Source: Begonia masoniana
Taxonomy: Eukaryota; Streptophyta; Magnoliopsida; Cucurbitales; Begoniaceae
NCBI GenBank assembly: GCA_022432975.1
Contig: CM039504.1
Location: 4,127,459-4,191,458, forward strand
Direction of reading: 5' to 3'
DNA length: 64,000 nucleotides
Positions within the stretch are counted from its first letter, which is position 1, and each line of letters starts with the position of its first letter. Positions 62,601-64,000 of the stretch are shown one piece after another. The notes beneath the pieces were generated by a model. That model saw nothing but the letters and a program-made list of their open reading frames with translations. It was not told where the DNA came from and ran no database searches. Both the position numbers and the translations under genes were made by a program.

Positions 62601-64000
62601 TTTTTCAGATCGGGGAAGTTGTTGATGGACCAGATGACAGTATGAAGCGTCCTGTTTTAAATGGAACTCAATACGATTATGGTTAGTAACTTATAACTCT
62701 GATTACATAGTGTAGGCATTCTACATAATTAATAGATGAATATTAATTCTTTTATCTACTATTACTCAGTATTTGATGTTGATATTGGGGATGGTGAACC
62801 TATTCGGAAATTGCCCTATAATAGATCAGGTAAGTGTTTTATATTTTCATCATTTTATTTCTATACATGTTATACTATCCTTTTGTTATTTATTCCAATG
62901 AATTTTTTTGTTATTTATTCCAATGAATTTATTCTTCTTTGTTCCTTCAGAACATGCTTTAAAGTAGTGAATATTAGGAATGTTGGAATGTCTTTTTCGT
63001 GATGGTCAGAAAGGGGATCAATTTTACATAATACAGACAAGCAGACAATGCAAGATTAAATTTTATTAAACTGCTTGAAAGGTTAAAAAGCTTGATCAGC
63101 TAATATGAGGACTGTTGGAGTATCTCATGAAAAATTGACTATTTTGAATATCTGCAAAGCCAAGGCCTATTTATTTCAGATCAATTTTCGCTTGAAAGGT
63201 AGAAGCTTAAGACTAATAGATGCCTCTAAAATAAAAAATGTTACCCCTCTACGCTGGAAATCTACAAATAACCTAAACATTTGATAATAACCATCAAAGC
63301 TCGTGTTTCTCTAAAGAATCTGGAAACCAGAATAGCCTTATAAAATTAGAAATCATGACCAATAAATGCATTTCCATTTACATCTTGTAAAAAAGTCTAG
63401 AAAAGGATCAATATCCCAGAATCTTATGTTGATTGAGAACTTCTTTTTTTTTTTTTTGTAAATTTATCTCCTTCAAGAACCTTCCAAACAAAAAATTCTC
63501 TCATAAATATTAGTATGGCCTGTGCAAACACTTTTATCATCACAATTATTGAATATCTTTTTATTGAAGACCTGTTTCCAAATTTTTCTTAAAATAGATT
63601 TCCCACTTATTTCTAGCTCTGACTCTGAACATGGCATGCTGAAACGTAACAATCTCCTTCAAATACCCGTGCCCCCACGTTGTCATCAATCTTTTTTGTC
63701 TTTTCTCAAAACTTTCTTTGTTGATGATTACTTAGTTCAACAACGTGAATAAGTTTCTAATAAATACATGTGAATAAAGTAGCAGTTGATCAGGGTCATG
63801 ACAAGCTGTATTCTGTAGGTTATGTTTCATATTGTCTTGGATTGACCAAAATGTATTAGCAATCGTAGGAGTGGCATTTTTCTGCTAACCACTTGTAGAC
63901 TGAATGATGCCATTGTATTCCATTTACGATTCATGTAAAAAAGAATTTATTTCTAAGTGTTTTCTCTTTCCAGATTTAGTTACACTTACTCGGGCTATTA
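48444..64000 (+). CDS. PLAA/DOA1-like WD40-PFU protein (partial, 3' end beyond window)
   Basis: Eleven exons: 48444-48497, 48656-48987, 49255-49358, 55563-55631, 56438-56498, 57688-57827, 58519-58708, 59080-59141, 61849-61937, 62609-62681 and 62770-62829. They give 411 residues. The start is MDFRDYQLRCQLHGHEDD. WD repeats end in VRFWTL, LIWDLR, LRRWRN, LKLWKG, IRLWAL, AKIWK and TRIWTA. The PFU domain begins YAWNSKAYKWDKIGEV and FDVDIGDGEPIRKLPYNRS. The family works with Cdc48/p97 in ubiquitin-dependent turnover (family knowledge). Intron 4 starts with GC. Introns 3 and 8 hold transposons. The remaining PFU and the PUL domain lie downstream; a possible exon at 63975 (DLVTLTRAI) does not fit the family and is doubtful. 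Confidence 0.93.
50654..50881 (+). repeat. 5' LTR of the Gypsy element
   Basis: Matches 55243-55492 with many substitutions and indels. Confidence 0.8.
51059..55240 (+). pseudogene. Gypsy gag-pol with chromodomain, multiply broken
   Basis: In order: gag core (VCLEGSALAWFQWKNGTRP), a knuckle CFRCDEKFSAGHQW with its last Cys replaced by Trp, protease (IDCGATHNLISH), and RT (DYRVLNRETVKNRFSI, TKQDIKFGYHQIPV) with FFDDIL in place of YVDDIL. Next come a second RT part (HEIEYLGYIISSDGV), an integrase zinc region (VGGHVGFTKTLKKI), an integrase core end (YHPQTDGQ) and a C-terminal chromodomain (VLVKWKHLSSFKATWEDY). Frameshifts and stops occur throughout. The chromodomain marks a chromovirus. Confidence 0.9.
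53794..54109 (+). repeat. 158-bp tandem duplication within the Gypsy element
   Basis: Copy 1 (53794-53951) and copy 2 (53952-54109) appear identical by eye, each starting AGCGGGGGAGTAATTAAG. The duplication covers the region before the integrase zinc-binding motif and is younger than the element. Confidence 0.9.
55243..55492 (+). repeat. 3' LTR of the Gypsy element
   Basis: Matches 50654-50881; it ends 70 bp before exon 4 of the host gene. Confidence 0.8.
59451..60703 (+). mobile_element. Pack-MULE carrying an SF3B1 gene fragment
   Basis: Both ends start GGGAAAA(A)GTTCAATTTAA and form inverted repeats of about 230 bp (left 59451-59690, right 60475-60703), including a CT/GA microsatellite in each arm. 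A perfect 9-bp TSD TAAAATTAT flanks the element (59442-59450 and 60704-60712). TIR length and a 9-bp TSD are typical of Mutator-like elements. The 0.8-kb interior is host-gene sequence with no transposase. It lies in intron 8 of the PLAA-like gene, in the same orientation. Confidence 0.93.
59712..60390 (+). pseudogene. Captured N-terminal fragment of splicing factor SF3B1
   Basis: The frames together read PIVRGGDDDADIGF, DREDDYR-like EDDYRRRRRLNQVISPERHD, AFASGEKTPDPYVRTYEDVI, KRWNRWDQSQDDDGGAKKTK, DATPGRVGGA, GETPTPGRLADLDATLGGG, GVTPGATPAGMTWDSTPE and TPTPKRQRSRWDET. This is the low-complexity N-terminal region of SF3B1 (SAP155) with its TP repeats. A frameshift near 59930, a W-to-stop change at about 60121 (GR-stop-DATPGR) and another stop near 60305 break it. 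The HEAT repeats are absent. No introns are visible in the captured part. Confidence 0.9.
61387..61589. mobile_element. Foldback/MITE-like element in intron 8 of the PLAA-like gene
   Basis: The left arm (GTTATGGCTCCCTAGTGGAG, GGTTCTGACCGG, GTGAAGTGTCACC) pairs with the complement of the right arm (GTTATGGCTCTCCAGTTGAG, GGTTCTAACCAG, GTGAAATGTCACC) over nearly the whole 203 bp, with a short centre. No coding. TSD not established. Confidence 0.75.

Noticed and set aside
63975..64000. Exon 12 of the PLAA-like gene (DLVTLTRAI)
   Set aside because: It has a good acceptor and the right phase, but the residues do not match the expected PFU continuation; the true exon is probably outside the window.

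Overview
The window is plant nuclear DNA, most likely from a eudicot. The genes have many short GT-AG introns, and their products are plant-type: chloroplast-targeted TIC62, HDR/IspH, CCS1 and an mTERF, plus a MIP1-type leucine-zipper/DUF547 protein and a JINGUBANG-like WD40 protein. The transposable elements are plant lineages (MULE, Copia, Gypsy chromovirus, TR-GAG-like, Cassandra-like, Pack-MULE). The species cannot be named from this sequence alone.

Layout. 1-7.8 kb is a nest of MULE DNA: a frameshifted mudrA-type transposase on the minus strand, a 2.9-kb solo LTR inserted just upstream of it (TSD ACATG), and a striking array of GC-rich palindromes (6476-7705). 8.0-9.4 kb holds an intronless JINGUBANG-like WD40 gene with a 1-bp frameshift. 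11.3-12.0 kb is a TIR element. 12.1-17.6 kb is a seven-exon proteasome assembly chaperone 2 gene (281 aa) with a gag-only LTR element in intron 4 (TSD CATGA). 18.1-20.9 kb is an 11-exon MIP1/DUF547 gene on the minus strand (583 aa). 22.7-23.2 kb is a perfect (AG)254 tract, followed by a degenerate tRNA-Arg-like sequence. 24.1-31.8 kb is TIC62 (minus strand), whose exon 11 is split by an old truncated Copia element (TSD ATGAC). 30.8-36.2 kb contains a direct tandem duplication of the TIC62 5' end plus MULE debris. A second set of hairpins and a Cassandra-like LTR carrying 5S rRNA sequence follow.

38.1-47.5 kb is a compact gene-rich block: HDR (10 exons, 462 aa), CCS1 (8 exons, 559 aa, minus) and a single-exon mTERF gene divergent from CCS1. 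48.4 kb to the window end is the 5' part of a PLAA/DOA1-like gene (seven WD40 repeats and the start of the PFU domain). Its introns hold a decayed Gypsy chromovirus, a Pack-MULE that captured the N-terminal region of the splicing factor SF3B1 (TSD TAAAATTAT), and a foldback element.

The genes do not form one pathway, but TIC62, HDR, CCS1 and probably the mTERF protein all act in plastids (FNR tethering, isoprenoid synthesis, cytochrome c maturation, organelle gene expression). PAC2 and the PLAA-like protein both belong to the ubiquitin-proteasome system. Exon coordinates were obtained by hand-reading splice sites. All multi-exon models that lie fully in the window sum to an exact multiple of three.
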